Of a stretch of 31,543 bases of DNA, positions 1 to 7,979 are shown in pieces. Position 1 is the first letter of the stretch; every line of letters starts with the position of its first letter. The translations under genes were made by a program, and so were the position numbers. The stretch lies in NCBI GenBank assembly GCA_021789095.1, contig JAJYJX010000004.1, positions 1-31,543 of the forward strand, written 5' to 3'. The stretch comes from a bacterium. GTDB taxonomy: Bacteria; JAMCPX01. The notes under the pieces are model-generated. The model was not told where the DNA came from and made no database searches. It saw only the letters and a list, made by a program, of their open reading frames with translations.

Positions 1-806
1 ACGACCTCTGCTCCTCGTTCAGTGAAAGCATTGACCAATGAAGCATCAGTGTTTGCCGTAAGGATCATGGTTTTATAGATGTCGTTCTGATTGGAAATTA
101 CGCGGGCGTTCAGCGGCGTGCCAAGATGTGTATCAAATATAATACGGTACAACGGCCTTGGTCTGACAGGAACATGCCGTACCGTAAGCTCGGGATTATC
201 CTTTTTTACAGTCCCGACACCGACAGCAACGGCATCGGCAATATTTCTAAACCGGTGAGTTATCCGCCTTGAATTTTCCGATGTGATCCATCTTGACGAG
301 CCGTCGTACGCTGCGATCCTGCCGTCCATGCTCATTGCAAGCTTTATACTTATATAAGGCAGAGATGTAGTAACATGCTTGAAATATGCCTCGTTCAGCC
401 GCCTTGCGTCCTGCTCGCAAACGCCGGATACTACATCTATGCCTGCACTTCTCAGGTACCTGATTCCATTCCCTTTTACATCCGGATTGGGATCACGAAC
501 TGCAATTACAACCCTCCTGATGCCTGATTTTTTTATTGCATGTGTGCATGGAGGTGTCCTGCCAAAATGATTGCACGGCTCAAGGCTTACCACCATTGTA
601 CTGCCGGCAGGGACATTACCCGCATCTTTCAGAGCCATCACTTCCGCATGAGGCTCCCCGGCCCTTTTATGAAAACCTTTCCCGATGATAGTGCCCTTGC
701 GGTCTATGATCACGGCACCTACAAGCGGATTAGGCGATGTCATGCCTTCGGCCTTCCTTGCAAGACTTATTGCAAGCTTCATGTACGGTGTGTAGTCTGT
801 TCGCAT
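1..806 (-). CDS. ribD: Bifunctional riboflavin deaminase/reductase RibD, 3' part cut by window edge
   Basis: RibD deaminates the pyrimidine made by GTP cyclohydrolase II and then reduces its ribosyl side chain, two cytosolic steps of riboflavin synthesis. My own translation from the ATG at 806 shows the zinc deaminase signature: HAE (His53, Glu55) and the PCNHFGRTPPC loop supplying Cys78 and Cys87. A reductase domain follows from about residue 148, with the SIKLAMSMDGRIA stretch and then SRWITSE. About 268 codons are visible and the gene runs off the left edge, so roughly the last quarter of a usual 360-residue RibD is missing. I chose the start at 806 because the residues just after it (DYTPYMKLAISLARKA) align with the usual RibD N-terminus. 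No FMN riboswitch is visible upstream. The family is certain; the full extent is unknown. Confidence 0.93.
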   Translation of the reverse strand, partial: MRTDYTPYMKLAISLARKAEGMTSPNPLVGAVIIDRKGTIIGKGFHKRAGEPHAEVMALKDAGNVPAGSTMVVSLEPCNHFGRTPPCTHAIKKSGIRRVVIAVRDPNPDVKGNGIRYLRSAGIDVVSGVCEQDARRLNEAYFKHVTTSLPYISIKLAMSMDGRIAAYDGSSRWITSENSRRITHRFRNIADAVAVGVGTVKKDNPELTVRHVPVRPRPLYRIIFDTHLGTPLNARVISNQNDIYKTMILTANTDASLVNAFTERGAEV

Positions 807-830
807 AGGTCTGATCTATGCACTTTTCAG

Positions 831-836
831 ATTATA
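831..836 (-). promoter_or_regulatory. Possible -10 element upstream of ribD
   Basis: On the minus strand this reads TATAAT, 25 bases before the ribD start codon. No good -35 hexamer lies at the expected distance, so this is only a weak promoter candidate. Confidence 0.22.
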
Positions 837-931
837 TTACAAGCTGCCTTATATAAGGGTCCCCCCGCCTTACTGTATCCCTGCGATGTCTTTTGCCGGG
901 TTCTTTTTGCTTTTCAGATGCACGACAGTGT

Positions 932-1636
932 TTATTTCCCCTTCATCTTTGACAGTATCTGTGTGCCGGTTATGAACCATTTTCCATTCTCGTCGACAAA
1001 TGTCCACTGTACCTTTGTCAGCTCTGTCACTGTCTGAGGTATAACGCTCTTTGTAACTATGGATGTCCTCTGATCCATCACGGCTATTGCCGTACCGCCT
1101 GATACGTTTACGGAAATATTGGAGAAATCGACACTGATCTTTTCATACCTGTCAAAATAATCCTGCAGTGCCTGTTCATTTTGATCGTGATTCCCCGCAA
1201 GGTCTTCAAGAGCAAGGTTTACATTTTTTGCTGCCATTGCCTGTTTCTGCCTGTTAATAATCGCCAGTATCTGCTGCCGTGCGATATCCTCGGGTGAAGG
1301 CTGCTGCACAACAGGCGGCGCATTGCTCGCCACCTGCGTTTGCATGCCCGGGGTTTTGTTTTCCGGAGCCGTTTGTCCCTGCAGGGGCTGAACCATCGCC
1401 TGCTCCGTTTTTTTTACCCTGCCTTTTCTATCATGTACAGCTTCCTGCTTCAAAGGCACGGAAGGTCTTGTTGAAGTAGATGTATCCGTAGTCACTGACT
1501 GCGGAGAAACCGTACCTTCTGTTTTGAGGGTGATCGTGATCTCCTCCTCGCTCTTCTTTTTTGAGCATGCAGATAACATCAATACTGAGGAGAGAACAAC
1601 GGCAACGCCTGTAATCACAAACCTTTTATAACTCAT
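932..1636 (-). CDS. Predicted lipoprotein with C-terminal NTF2-like domain
   Basis: This 234-residue protein starts with a basic, hydrophobic signal peptide ending in the lipobox LSAC, so Cys24 should be lipidated and the protein anchored to a membrane on its outer face. Residues about 30-115 are a low-complexity linker rich in Thr, Ser, Pro and Gln. After a predicted helical stretch (about 118-165), the last 70 residues form a strand-rich segment ending in WTFVDENGKWFITGTQ, like the NTF2-like or Cds6-type C-terminal domains of periplasmic proteins. The domain match is by eye and the biochemical role is unknown. It is the last gene of a three-gene operon: its ATG overlaps the end of the cyclase gene by 11 bases, with a GAGG ribosome site six bases upstream. 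Co-translation suggests a link with cyclase signalling. Confidence 0.8.
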   Translation of the reverse strand: MSYKRFVITGVAVVLSSVLMLSACSKKKSEEEITITLKTEGTVSPQSVTTDTSTSTRPSVPLKQEAVHDRKGRVKKTEQAMVQPLQGQTAPENKTPGMQTQVASNAPPVVQQPSPEDIARQQILAIINRQKQAMAAKNVNLALEDLAGNHDQNEQALQDYFDRYEKISVDFSNISVNVSGGTAIAVMDQRTSIVTKSVIPQTVTELTKVQWTFVDENGKWFITGTQILSKMKGK

Positions 1637-3047
1637 ACAAGACCTCGTAGATCTGCTGCGGCTCCTTCTTTCCTTTTAAGTATACCTTATCCAGCGCATT
1701 TACGCTAATACTATCTTTGACTGCATTGTATGTGTGCTCGCATATAAGTATCTGACCGCCCTTTGTCTGCCCTTCTATCCTTGACGCAAGGTTCACCGTA
1801 TCACCTATGGCCGTGTACTCCAGCCTCTTTTCCGAGCCTACACTGCCTGCTACAACAGGACCTGTCGAAATACCGCACCCGACTGCAAGGTGCCTGTTCA
1901 GGCCTTCTTTTCCCCATCTGTTATTCAAGGCCGTGAGCGCCTTCTGCATGTCTATGGCAGTTTTAACAGCCCTCAAAGGATCATCTTTATGGGCATACGG
2001 AGCTCCGAAAACAGCCATAATCGCATCGCCTATATACTTATCAAGCGTACCTTCGTATGAGAAGATTACGTCAACCATCGCCGTAAAATACTCCTTTAAT
2101 ATACTGACGACCTCTTCAGGAGGCAATTGCTCCGACATGGACGTAAAGCCCCTTATGTCCTGGAACAGGATTGTTGCAACCTTGCGCTCGCCTGTTATGG
2201 AAATTCCCTTTTCTTTTATAAGCTGTTCCGCAACAAGCTCCGATACATACCTTTTGAAGGTCTGCTTTATGCGTTCCCTTTCTTTCAGGCCGTCAACCAT
2301 GAAGTTGAAACTCGATGCAAGCATTTGCATCTCATCCTTTGTTTTTACTGCAACATGCTGTTCAAGATCGCCCTGCTGTACATGTTTCATTGCCTCCACT
2401 ATCCTGTAAATGGGTTTTGTAATATTGAGCGACAGCCCGAAAGACGCAAGTATACCAATGATTATAAATGCCATGGTGAACAACAATGTTATCATACGTG
2501 CCTTATTAATCGATGCATCGAACCGGTACAGCGAATAACCTATGCTCATGGTCCCTATAAAATTGTTTCTCGGTTTCAGTACAACGTCTATAGGCAGAAG
2601 ATGGCCCAGCTTGCTCATGATCATTGCGTAACCGGGCTGCTGCGGCGCATTGGTTATTTTAGCCTTTACAATATCAGGGATATTTTCCCCGAATGTATCG
2701 CTGTTGCCTCCCGTGATGTCTTTTAAGAGTACCGTGTTGATCTCGGTGTCAATAACAGTACCTGACTGGTCTATGATGACTACATACAGGATATTATCAT
2801 CGAGCTGCGGTGCAAACTTTAAGAACTGTTTTGCAAATGCCCATTGGTCGGTTGCACTCCCGCCAAGCAAGGCAAGAGCACCCGTAATCTGCGCCATGTT
2901 TATGGCCTTTGAACGCATCTCCTGCTTCATGGCTGATTCCTGCCGTATAACAGAGGTATAGGTTATGATACTCATGATCGCGAGCACTATTGCTGCCACA
3001 AGCAGACCCAGTTTTACCTTCAGGCTTAAAAAGATGCCCCGTTTCAT
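1626..3047 (-). CDS. Membrane-bound class III adenylate/guanylate cyclase with HAMP domain
   Basis: This 473-residue sensor cyclase makes a cyclic nucleotide, most likely cAMP. Its order is: transmembrane helix about 9-30, periplasmic sensor region 31-183, second helix about 184-208, HAMP domain 209-262, cyclase domain about 285-473. Both metal-binding aspartates are present in FQDIRGFT (Asp297) and KYIGDAIMAVFG (Asp341). Lys337 and Thr417 match the adenine-recognising pair of bacterial class IIIb cyclases. Asn419 and Arg423 in VNLASR are the transition-state residues, so the enzyme should be active. The periplasmic region contains a strand-helix stretch (LYVVIIDQSGTVIDTEI), as in extracellular sensor domains. 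Its ATG overlaps the TGA of the barrel gene upstream, and its end overlaps the lipoprotein gene, so the three genes appear to be one transcriptional unit. The signal sensed is not evident. Confidence 0.93.
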   Translation of the reverse strand: MKRGIFLSLKVKLGLLVAAIVLAIMSIITYTSVIRQESAMKQEMRSKAINMAQITGALALLGGSATDQWAFAKQFLKFAPQLDDNILYVVIIDQSGTVIDTEINTVLLKDITGGNSDTFGENIPDIVKAKITNAPQQPGYAMIMSKLGHLLPIDVVLKPRNNFIGTMSIGYSLYRFDASINKARMITLLFTMAFIIIGILASFGLSLNITKPIYRIVEAMKHVQQGDLEQHVAVKTKDEMQMLASSFNFMVDGLKERERIKQTFKRYVSELVAEQLIKEKGISITGERKVATILFQDIRGFTSMSEQLPPEEVVSILKEYFTAMVDVIFSYEGTLDKYIGDAIMAVFGAPYAHKDDPLRAVKTAIDMQKALTALNNRWGKEGLNRHLAVGCGISTGPVVAGSVGSEKRLEYTAIGDTVNLASRIEGQTKGGQILICEHTYNAVKDSISVNALDKVYLKGKKEPQQIYEVLYEL

Positions 3048-3967
3048 AATACGAGATAGTCAATACCGATTGTGTATATATAATGGTAACCGTACTGGAA
3101 TGTGTTGTATACTGAATATTTCAGGGCTGTCGTTAAAAATATGTTCGGTGTCACACTGAGCCTTATGCCGGGCACGAGGTCGAACTTCCACTGTTGGACC
3201 GTATAGGAATAACCTCTGTATGCAAAATTTAAATCGGTGAGCTGCCCCTGGTTCATGACGTTCATCTCGAAGAAACCCGACAAGGAAAGCCCGAACGGGA
3301 TACTGAAGGCGGTATTGGCAATTGCGATATTGTTTGTCTTTATATTTGTTGAAGGCTGTTTGCCGGTGAGCCTGTATCCGATATTCGAATCCCACTGAAC
3401 AATGCCGATAGTCCTTGTATAAGCAATATCCGCCTCGAGATCCGTTCCTTCGGATCCGATTCCGACAAATCCGGTCGGCAAATAGATCGTTCCATAAACA
3501 GCAAGCATTGGTGAATTCAGGAACTGATACATAAACCTGACTGCAGGATTGCTCAATCCGCTGCTGCTTCCGGTTACAACGTAATAGCCGTTAGGATTCG
3601 ACGGACTTGTAAAAAATTGACCGGAATCAACACTAACATAGGGGATACTCATGGAAATGTTCATCGTGGGTGTTAAATTATAGCTTACATTAAATATCCT
3701 GTAGATCAACCTCTCCTTGAGGTTGGTTGAAGATAATGTATAAAGATCTTTGCCCATGTACCTATCGACCTGCGCATAATATAGATAGAAGCCTGTATCC
3801 AGTATATTGGGTTGGCCTGACTTCGCGGTCAGCGTGAACAATGGGAATGTTGTTTGTTGCTTGCCCTGTATCGATGCGATGCCTCCTATGGCTCCAAGCT
3901 GTGCACGGGCATTGACGGTAAACATCAGTATACCGAACAGAGAGAGCAAAATAGACAGTTTTTTCAC
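3044..3967 (-). CDS. Outer-membrane beta-barrel protein
   Basis: The 307-residue product has a signal peptide with a likely cleavage after ARA at residue 22. The mature chain is dominated by alternating polar/aromatic strands (YGTIYLPTGFVG, FDLVPGIRLSVTPN, FQYGYHYIYTIGIDY), the pattern of a monomeric barrel. It resembles by eye the 'MetA pathway of phenol degradation' family of outer-membrane proteins, whose transported substrate is generally unknown. The start is GTG at 3967, supported by AAAGGTGA just upstream; the ATG two bases upstream is out of frame and followed at once by a stop. It is the first gene of the barrel-cyclase-lipoprotein operon. A barrel beside a sensor cyclase could mean solute entry coupled to sensing, but that is inference. 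Confidence 0.8.
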   Translation of the reverse strand: MKKLSILLSLFGILMFTVNARAQLGAIGGIASIQGKQQTTFPLFTLTAKSGQPNILDTGFYLYYAQVDRYMGKDLYTLSSTNLKERLIYRIFNVSYNLTPTMNISMSIPYVSVDSGQFFTSPSNPNGYYVVTGSSSGLSNPAVRFMYQFLNSPMLAVYGTIYLPTGFVGIGSEGTDLEADIAYTRTIGIVQWDSNIGYRLTGKQPSTNIKTNNIAIANTAFSIPFGLSLSGFFEMNVMNQGQLTDLNFAYRGYSYTVQQWKFDLVPGIRLSVTPNIFLTTALKYSVYNTFQYGYHYIYTIGIDYLVL

Positions 3968-4018
3968 ATTTCACCTTTCTTACTATATATTTTCAGCTTT
4001 AAAAATAGCATGGGGGGA

Positions 4019-4501
4019 TTATAACTTATACCCGATCTTTCTCAAGAATTCTTTTCTATGATTGCGATCTTCCGGCGTTTCCACATCTTTTGGAGGAAAG
4101 CCGTCTATTACTCCCATAATCCCGCTGCCCTGCTCTGTTTTTGCGACAACAACCTCAACCGGATTTGCAGTCGCACAGTATATGCTGCACACCTCGGGAC
4201 AGTTTTTTATTGGATTCAGGACATTGATCGGATAAGCGTCCCTCAGCAGTATGCAGAACACGTGTCCGGCGCCTATGTCCTGGAGGTTCTTCACGCACGC
4301 ATGTATCAGCACTTCGTCGTTTCCCTCTTTGCGTATCAGGCATGGGCCCGATGCCTCTGTAAATGCTATGCCGAACTTTGCCTGCGGCACCGTGGTTGCT
4401 ATTGCTTCATAAAGGTCTTCTGTGGTTTTGATAAAATGGGTCTGGCCGAGTATTATGTTGCAGCCTTCGGGTACGCTGATCTTTATAACCTTTAATTCCA
4501 T
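4019..4501 (-). CDS. Adenosine-specific kinase (DUF355/COG1839 family)
   Basis: The protein (160 residues from the chosen start) begins MELKVIKISVPEG and carries the ILGQTHFIKTTEDLYEAI stretch typical of the DUF355 family, annotated from structural work on an archaeal member as adenosine-specific kinase. Other recognisable parts are KFGIAFTEASGPCLIR, GAGHVFCILLRDAYPINVLN and the cysteine-containing CPEVCSIYCATANPVEVV. The open frame reaches back to 4627, but a GGAGG lies four bases before the internal ATG at 4501 and the family normally starts there, so I reject the 42-residue extension. The enzyme would phosphorylate adenosine in the cytosol. The family is commonest in archaea and thermophiles, so its presence here is a little unusual. 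It is monocistronic and divergent from ubiX. Confidence 0.85.
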   Translation of the reverse strand: MELKVIKISVPEGCNIILGQTHFIKTTEDLYEAIATTVPQAKFGIAFTEASGPCLIRKEGNDEVLIHACVKNLQDIGAGHVFCILLRDAYPINVLNPIKNCPEVCSIYCATANPVEVVVAKTEQGSGIMGVIDGFPPKDVETPEDRNHRKEFLRKIGYKL

Positions 4502-4505
4502 AGAG

Positions 4506-4510
4506 CCTCC
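4506..4510 (-). promoter_or_regulatory. Shine-Dalgarno site fixing the DUF355 start
   Basis: GGAGG on the minus strand, four bases before the ATG at 4501, favours the 160-residue form over the longer open frame that begins at 4627. Confidence 0.6.
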
Positions 4511-4671
4511 ATTGTGGTATTCGGTTGCGCTGGCAGTAATGCCGTCTTCCCATTTTATATACTCATAGCTGTCATAAAAATGCAATATAAGCAGCGGCCA
4601 GGCATTAACTTGTCCTACTATTGACATACTTTCATAATTTCATGTACCCTTTTAATAAACTGAGCTATAGT

Positions 4672-4766
4672 GTCATTCTGAGTGGCGCAAGGGCACCACG
4701 AAGAATCCAAAACCTTTGACTCTTCGTGGGATTTACACTGAACGAAGTGAATGTGCTCTGAGTGAC
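4672..4766. repeat. Palindromic intergenic repeat of the GTCATTCTGAG type
   Basis: The segment begins GTCATTCTGAGTGGCG and ends CTCTGAGTGAC, imperfect inverted ends. Inside, CCACGAAGAATC near the left and GACTCTTCGTGG in the middle form a near-perfect 12-base stem around a short loop. Sequences starting TGTCATTCTGAG and containing GAAGAATC are familiar as dispersed intergenic repeats in many bacterial genomes. It fills most of the divergent spacer between the DUF355 gene and ubiX and ends 25 bases before the ubiX start codon, so it may be transcribed in one leader or shape the divergent promoters. There is only one copy in this window. Confidence 0.6.
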
Positions 4767-4791
4767 CGTACCGTAAAAGGAGCTATTTCAT

Positions 4792-5388
4792 TTGACCATT
4801 GAGCCGAAAAAACAAATAAAAGACCGCATTGTTGTATGCATTACGGGTGCAAGCGGATCGATCTATGCGCTTGCATTGATACGATGGCTTGTCGGCAATG
4901 GATATACTGTTGACACCGTTGCATCCGATACGGGCAGGAAGGTCTTTGAATATGAAACAGGTACGGAGTTTTCCGTAAAAGCGATCACGCCCCAAAAAGC
5001 ACTCCTGAAGATACACGACAATGATAACCTGTTTTCTCCCCTGTCAAGCGGCTCATACAAATTCGGCAGCGTGGCCATAGTGCCGTGCTCAATGGGCACA
5101 CTGGGCAGGCTTGCCACATCAAGCGGATCCATGCTTATAGAACGGGTCGCAGATGTAGCGCTGAAAGAAAGAAGAAGGCTTGTCGTAGTGCCGAGGGAAA
5201 CGCCGTTCAATCAGCTTCATATAAACAACATGCTCAGGCTGTCCATGGCTGGTGCCGTAATACTGCCCGCGATGCCCGGATTTTATCACAGGCCTAAAAC
5301 CGTCAACGACATCGTTCATTTCATGGTCTCAAAAATACTCGATGCGATGGACATACCCAATGACCTGTACAAACGGTGGCAGGGATAA
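4792..5388 (+). CDS. ubiX: Flavin prenyltransferase UbiX
   Basis: UbiX joins a dimethylallyl group to FMN, making the prenylated flavin cofactor used by UbiD-type decarboxylases. The 198-residue length is usual. Landmarks are ITGASGSIYALALIRWL near the N-terminus (flavin-binding loop), PCSMGTLGRLATS in the middle, VVPRETPFNQLHINNML, and the C-terminal PAMPGFYHRPKTVNDIV motif that closes over the prenyl donor. The start is TTG at 4792, with AGGAG nine bases upstream at 4778-4782. No ubiD gene is beside it; the gene stands alone, convergent with dnaB. The partner decarboxylase could serve quinone synthesis or aromatic acid breakdown and cannot be decided from this window. Confidence 0.93.
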   Translation: MTIEPKKQIKDRIVVCITGASGSIYALALIRWLVGNGYTVDTVASDTGRKVFEYETGTEFSVKAITPQKALLKIHDNDNLFSPLSSGSYKFGSVAIVPCSMGTLGRLATSSGSMLIERVADVALKERRRLVVVPRETPFNQLHINNMLRLSMAGAVILPAMPGFYHRPKTVNDIVHFMVSKILDAMDIPNDLYKRWQG

Positions 5389-5473
5389 ACCGTAATCCCC
5401 GCATACTCTGTTAACCATAGAACATGCCTTTTAAAATAAGGAAGTTTGTGTAGTGAGCGAAAAACCTGTGTCT

Positions 5474-6841
5474 TCAGTTATTGGCGAGCTCTATCTTCTC
5501 CGACGCATAATTCTCAAAGCGTGTGTACTCGCCTATGAACGTAAGCTTTAAGTTCTTTGTGGGCCCATTGCGGTGCTTGGCTATCAGGATCTCGGCAATA
5601 CCCTTTTCCTTTGGGTTGTCCTCTTTGCTGTAAAGCTCGGGCCTGTGGATGAATATTATAAGGTCAGCGTCCTGTTCTATTGCACCCGAACCTCTCAGGT
5701 CCGAGAGCTGCGGCCTCTTGAAATCACGTCTCTCTCCCTCGCGGTTAAGCTGGGAAAGCAAAAGCACGGGTACGTCGAGTTCCTTTGCAAGTGCCTTTAA
5801 AGATCCTGAAAGGGCCGCTATTGCGGCCTGTGTGTTTTCCGCTTCCCTGGGCTGCTCCATTATCTGCAGGTAATCTATGATGAGCAGTTTCAATTTATTC
5901 TCCGCCTTAAGCCTTCTTGCCTTTGCCCTGATCTCGAGCATCGATATGGCCGGTTTATCGTCAATGACGATCGGCGCATTCTGAATAACAGAAGCGGCCT
6001 TGTTCAGCCTCTGGAACTCGGAAAATTCAAGGTACCCCCTTAAGATGCTCATGTACCTTACCCTCGCCTCCATTGACAGCAATCTCAATGCAAGCTGCTG
6101 CTTGCTCATCTCGAGGGAAAAGATCGCGACTGGGTTCTGATACTTTACCGAAGCATTAATCGCGATGTTAAGAGCCAATGATGTCTTGCCCACACCAGGC
6201 CTTGCAGCAATAACAACAAGATCGGACGACTGGAGCCCTGAAGTGATCTCGTCTATTGCATCAAACCCCGTGGGGACACCTGTCACAGCCATCTTGTTTT
6301 TCCTGCGCTCTTCTATGAGCTCGTACGCCTTTTCTATGAGCTCTTTTGCGGATATCATCGTGGATGTAAAACGCTTCTGTGTTATATCAAATATCATCTT
6401 TACCGAGCCATCAAGATAGGCATCTATTTCCATGGAAGGGTCATAGCCCATTTTGGCAATCTGCATGGAATTTGTTATGAGTTCCCTGCGTATGGCTTTC
6501 TCTTTTATTATACTGGCGTATGAAGCTACATTTTTTGTTATTGGTGCAAGATCTATCAGGGAAGCGACATAGGATTCGCCGCCGGCTACCTCGAGAGTGC
6601 CGCTGTTCCTGAGGTATTCTGTTATAGTAAGGACATCAATGGGTATGGTCTTTCTGTTCAGTTCCAGTATCGAAGCATAGATCGTCCTGTGCGATGCGGA
6701 ATAGAAATCATCCGTGCGCAGTATATCCATGACCTTGTAAATTGCGTCTTGATCGAACAGTATATTCCCGAGTACCGCCCGTTCTGCATCAAGGCTCTGC
6801 GGCAATACACGTTCTATTGAGAATGTTTCTGCTTTGGACAT
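5474..6841 (-). CDS. dnaB: Replicative DNA helicase DnaB
   Basis: DnaB is the hexameric helicase that unwinds DNA ahead of the replisome. The 455-residue chain has the N-terminal helical domain starting LPQSLDAERAVLGNILFD, a linker helix, and a RecA-like motor with Walker A ARPGVGKTSLALN (about residues 213-225), Walker B LLIIDYLQIM, and the DLRGSGAIEQDADLIIF arginine-finger region. No intein interrupts it. It is the last gene of the rpsF operon, four bases after rplI, so replication and ribosomal protein genes share a transcript. The length and all motifs are normal. Confidence 0.97.
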   Translation of the reverse strand: MSKAETFSIERVLPQSLDAERAVLGNILFDQDAIYKVMDILRTDDFYSASHRTIYASILELNRKTIPIDVLTITEYLRNSGTLEVAGGESYVASLIDLAPITKNVASYASIIKEKAIRRELITNSMQIAKMGYDPSMEIDAYLDGSVKMIFDITQKRFTSTMISAKELIEKAYELIEERRKNKMAVTGVPTGFDAIDEITSGLQSSDLVVIAARPGVGKTSLALNIAINASVKYQNPVAIFSLEMSKQQLALRLLSMEARVRYMSILRGYLEFSEFQRLNKAASVIQNAPIVIDDKPAISMLEIRAKARRLKAENKLKLLIIDYLQIMEQPREAENTQAAIAALSGSLKALAKELDVPVLLLSQLNREGERRDFKRPQLSDLRGSGAIEQDADLIIFIHRPELYSKEDNPKEKGIAEILIAKHRNGPTKNLKLTFIGEYTRFENYASEKIELANN

Positions 6842-6845
6842 TGTA

Positions 6846-7295
6846 TCAGGGTGCCTTACCTATTACTTTAACCTTTAAATTCGCTATCACCTCCGGATGA
6901 AGCTTCACGACTATGTTGTACAGTCCGACGCTGTGTATGGGCGTATCAAGCTCGATTTTCCTCTTGTCTATTTGCAGCCCGTTTTTCTCAAGTGCCTCGG
7001 ATATATCCTGTGCCGTAACGGAACCAAAGAGCTTGTTCTGTTCACCCATCTGCTTCTCTATTACGACCTCGGTATTCTCTATCTTAAGCTTTACATCTGT
7101 TGTGTCCCTGATCAGTTTCTTTTTGATATGTTCAACCATTATCTTCTGGTGGCTGATCGACTTTACACTTGCTGTATCGGCCTTCATTGCGAGCTGTTTT
7201 GGTATAAGATAATTGATGGCATATCCGTCCTTCACATTGATTACATCTCCTACTTTACCGAGAGAAGGAACTTCGGTTTTCAGGATGATCTTCAT
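6846..7295 (-). CDS. rplI: 50S ribosomal protein L9
   Basis: L9 binds 23S rRNA near the L1 stalk and helps frame maintenance. The 149-residue sequence begins MKIILKTEVPSLGKVGDVINVKDGYAINYLIP, here recognised by the VKDGYAINYLIPK signature of the N-terminal RNA-binding lobe. A long connecting helix (about 40-80) and the C-terminal lobe (GSVTAQDISEAL to the end) follow. A GAGAGGT site lies just before the ATG. It sits 12 bases after rpsR and four before dnaB. Confidence 0.97.
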   Translation of the reverse strand: MKIILKTEVPSLGKVGDVINVKDGYAINYLIPKQLAMKADTASVKSISHQKIMVEHIKKKLIRDTTDVKLKIENTEVVIEKQMGEQNKLFGSVTAQDISEALEKNGLQIDKRKIELDTPIHSVGLYNIVVKLHPEVIANLKVKVIGKAP

Positions 7296-7307
7296 TTTTT
7301 ACCTCTC

Positions 7308-7574
7308 TTATAATTCAAGTTTCTCTTTAACTGTTGTAAATGGCAAAAGGGCAAGGATTCTCGCGCGCTTTATTGCATTGGTCAGCGCCCTCTGATGCCT
7401 GGCGCATGTGCCTGTCAGCCGCCTGGGCAGTATCTTGCCTCTCTCCGATATAAAACCAGCCAGAAGAGCCGGGTTCTTATAATCAATAACGCTCTGTTTG
7501 TCATTGCAGAACCTGCAAATCCTTTTCTTCACCACTATGGCTTTTCTTCTTACCGATGTCTTTCTATCATCCAT
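7308..7574 (-). CDS. rpsR: 30S ribosomal protein S18, zinc-ligand (C+) form
   Basis: S18 pairs with S6 on the 30S platform. From the start chosen here it has 88 residues, with the conserved [16 protein letters not shown] and [14 protein letters not shown]-like segments (here [14 protein letters not shown]). It carries CRFC near the N-terminus and CARHQ in the middle, the Cys/Cys/Cys/His set of the zinc-binding C+ form, unlike the zinc-free E. coli protein. The frame has an earlier ATG at 7586, but that ATG lies at the edge of the GGGAGGA ribosome site, so the ATG at 7574 is the real start. It is translated between ssb and rplI. Confidence 0.95.
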   Translation of the reverse strand: MDDRKTSVRRKAIVVKKRICRFCNDKQSVIDYKNPALLAGFISERGKILPRRLTGTCARHQRALTNAIKRARILALLPFTTVKEKLEL

Positions 7575-7577
7575 TTT

Positions 7578-7584
7578 TCCTCCC
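7578..7584 (-). promoter_or_regulatory. Shine-Dalgarno site fixing the rpsR start
   Basis: GGGAGGA on the minus strand, directly before the ATG at 7574. The upstream in-frame ATG overlaps this site and so cannot be the normal start. Confidence 0.65.
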
Positions 7585-7600
7585 ATTATTATACATTGTA

Positions 7601-7972
7601 TTAATACTCGATTGTACCTTCGTCTTCCATTGTTTTGTCTGCGTGTACGTTGATCGGGAAAATACTATTTGCAACAATTTCGACCTTGGATCTGGTCTTT
7701 TCCTCTCCGTCGATCCTGACGCTGTATTTAACCTGGCGCAGTCTGCCGTCTATAAAGATCAGGTTCCCTTTCTTTATATACATGCTAATGAATTCAACGA
7801 CCTTGCCGAAAGCAACAACATCGAAAAAACTGACGTCTGATTCCTGTTTGTTTTTTGCATAGTGATTCACTGCAAGCCTTATGTTAGCCACACCTATGCC
7901 GTCCGGCGTATACTTTATTACGGGGTCATCTGTCAGTCTTCCAGCGATCAACACCTTGTTAAGCTCCGGCAT
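7601..7972 (-). CDS. ssb: Single-stranded DNA-binding protein, short, without canonical tail
   Basis: The 123-residue protein has the OB-fold of [25 protein letters not shown], the NIRLAVN strand, [14 protein letters not shown] and [14 protein letters not shown] coats single-stranded DNA during replication and repair. Position between rpsF and rpsR is the classical one. Its oddity is the end: the usual glycine/proline-rich linker and terminal DDDIPF-type peptide, through which SSB recruits partner proteins, are absent; the chain ends MEDEGTIEY after only a few linker residues. The end is acidic with a final aromatic residue, so a degenerate tail function is possible. It could be a divergent primary SSB or a paralogue, with a full-length SSB elsewhere. 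Confidence 0.92.
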   Translation of the reverse strand: MPELNKVLIAGRLTDDPVIKYTPDGIGVANIRLAVNHYAKNKQESDVSFFDVVAFGKVVEFISMYIKKGNLIFIDGRLRQVKYSVRIDGEEKTRSKVEIVANSIFPINVHADKTMEDEGTIEY

Positions 7973-7979
7973 ACGCTCT

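Noticed and set aside
807-931. FMN riboswitch upstream of ribD
   Set aside because: I looked for the conserved RFN boxes on the minus strand; none of the characteristic segments is present in this short gap.
1807-2726. Open frames of about 200 codons on the plus strand inside the cyclase gene
   Set aside because: They are antisense shadows of a gene with a full set of catalytic motifs; no ribosome site or recognisable protein.
4502-4627. Longer start of the DUF355 gene (42 more residues)
   Set aside because: The extension has no ribosome site and does not match the family, whereas GGAGG precedes the ATG at 4501.
5389-5473. Terminator between ubiX and dnaB
   Set aside because: Only a four-base CCTT/AAGG inverted repeat is seen, with no T-tract, so it cannot be supported.
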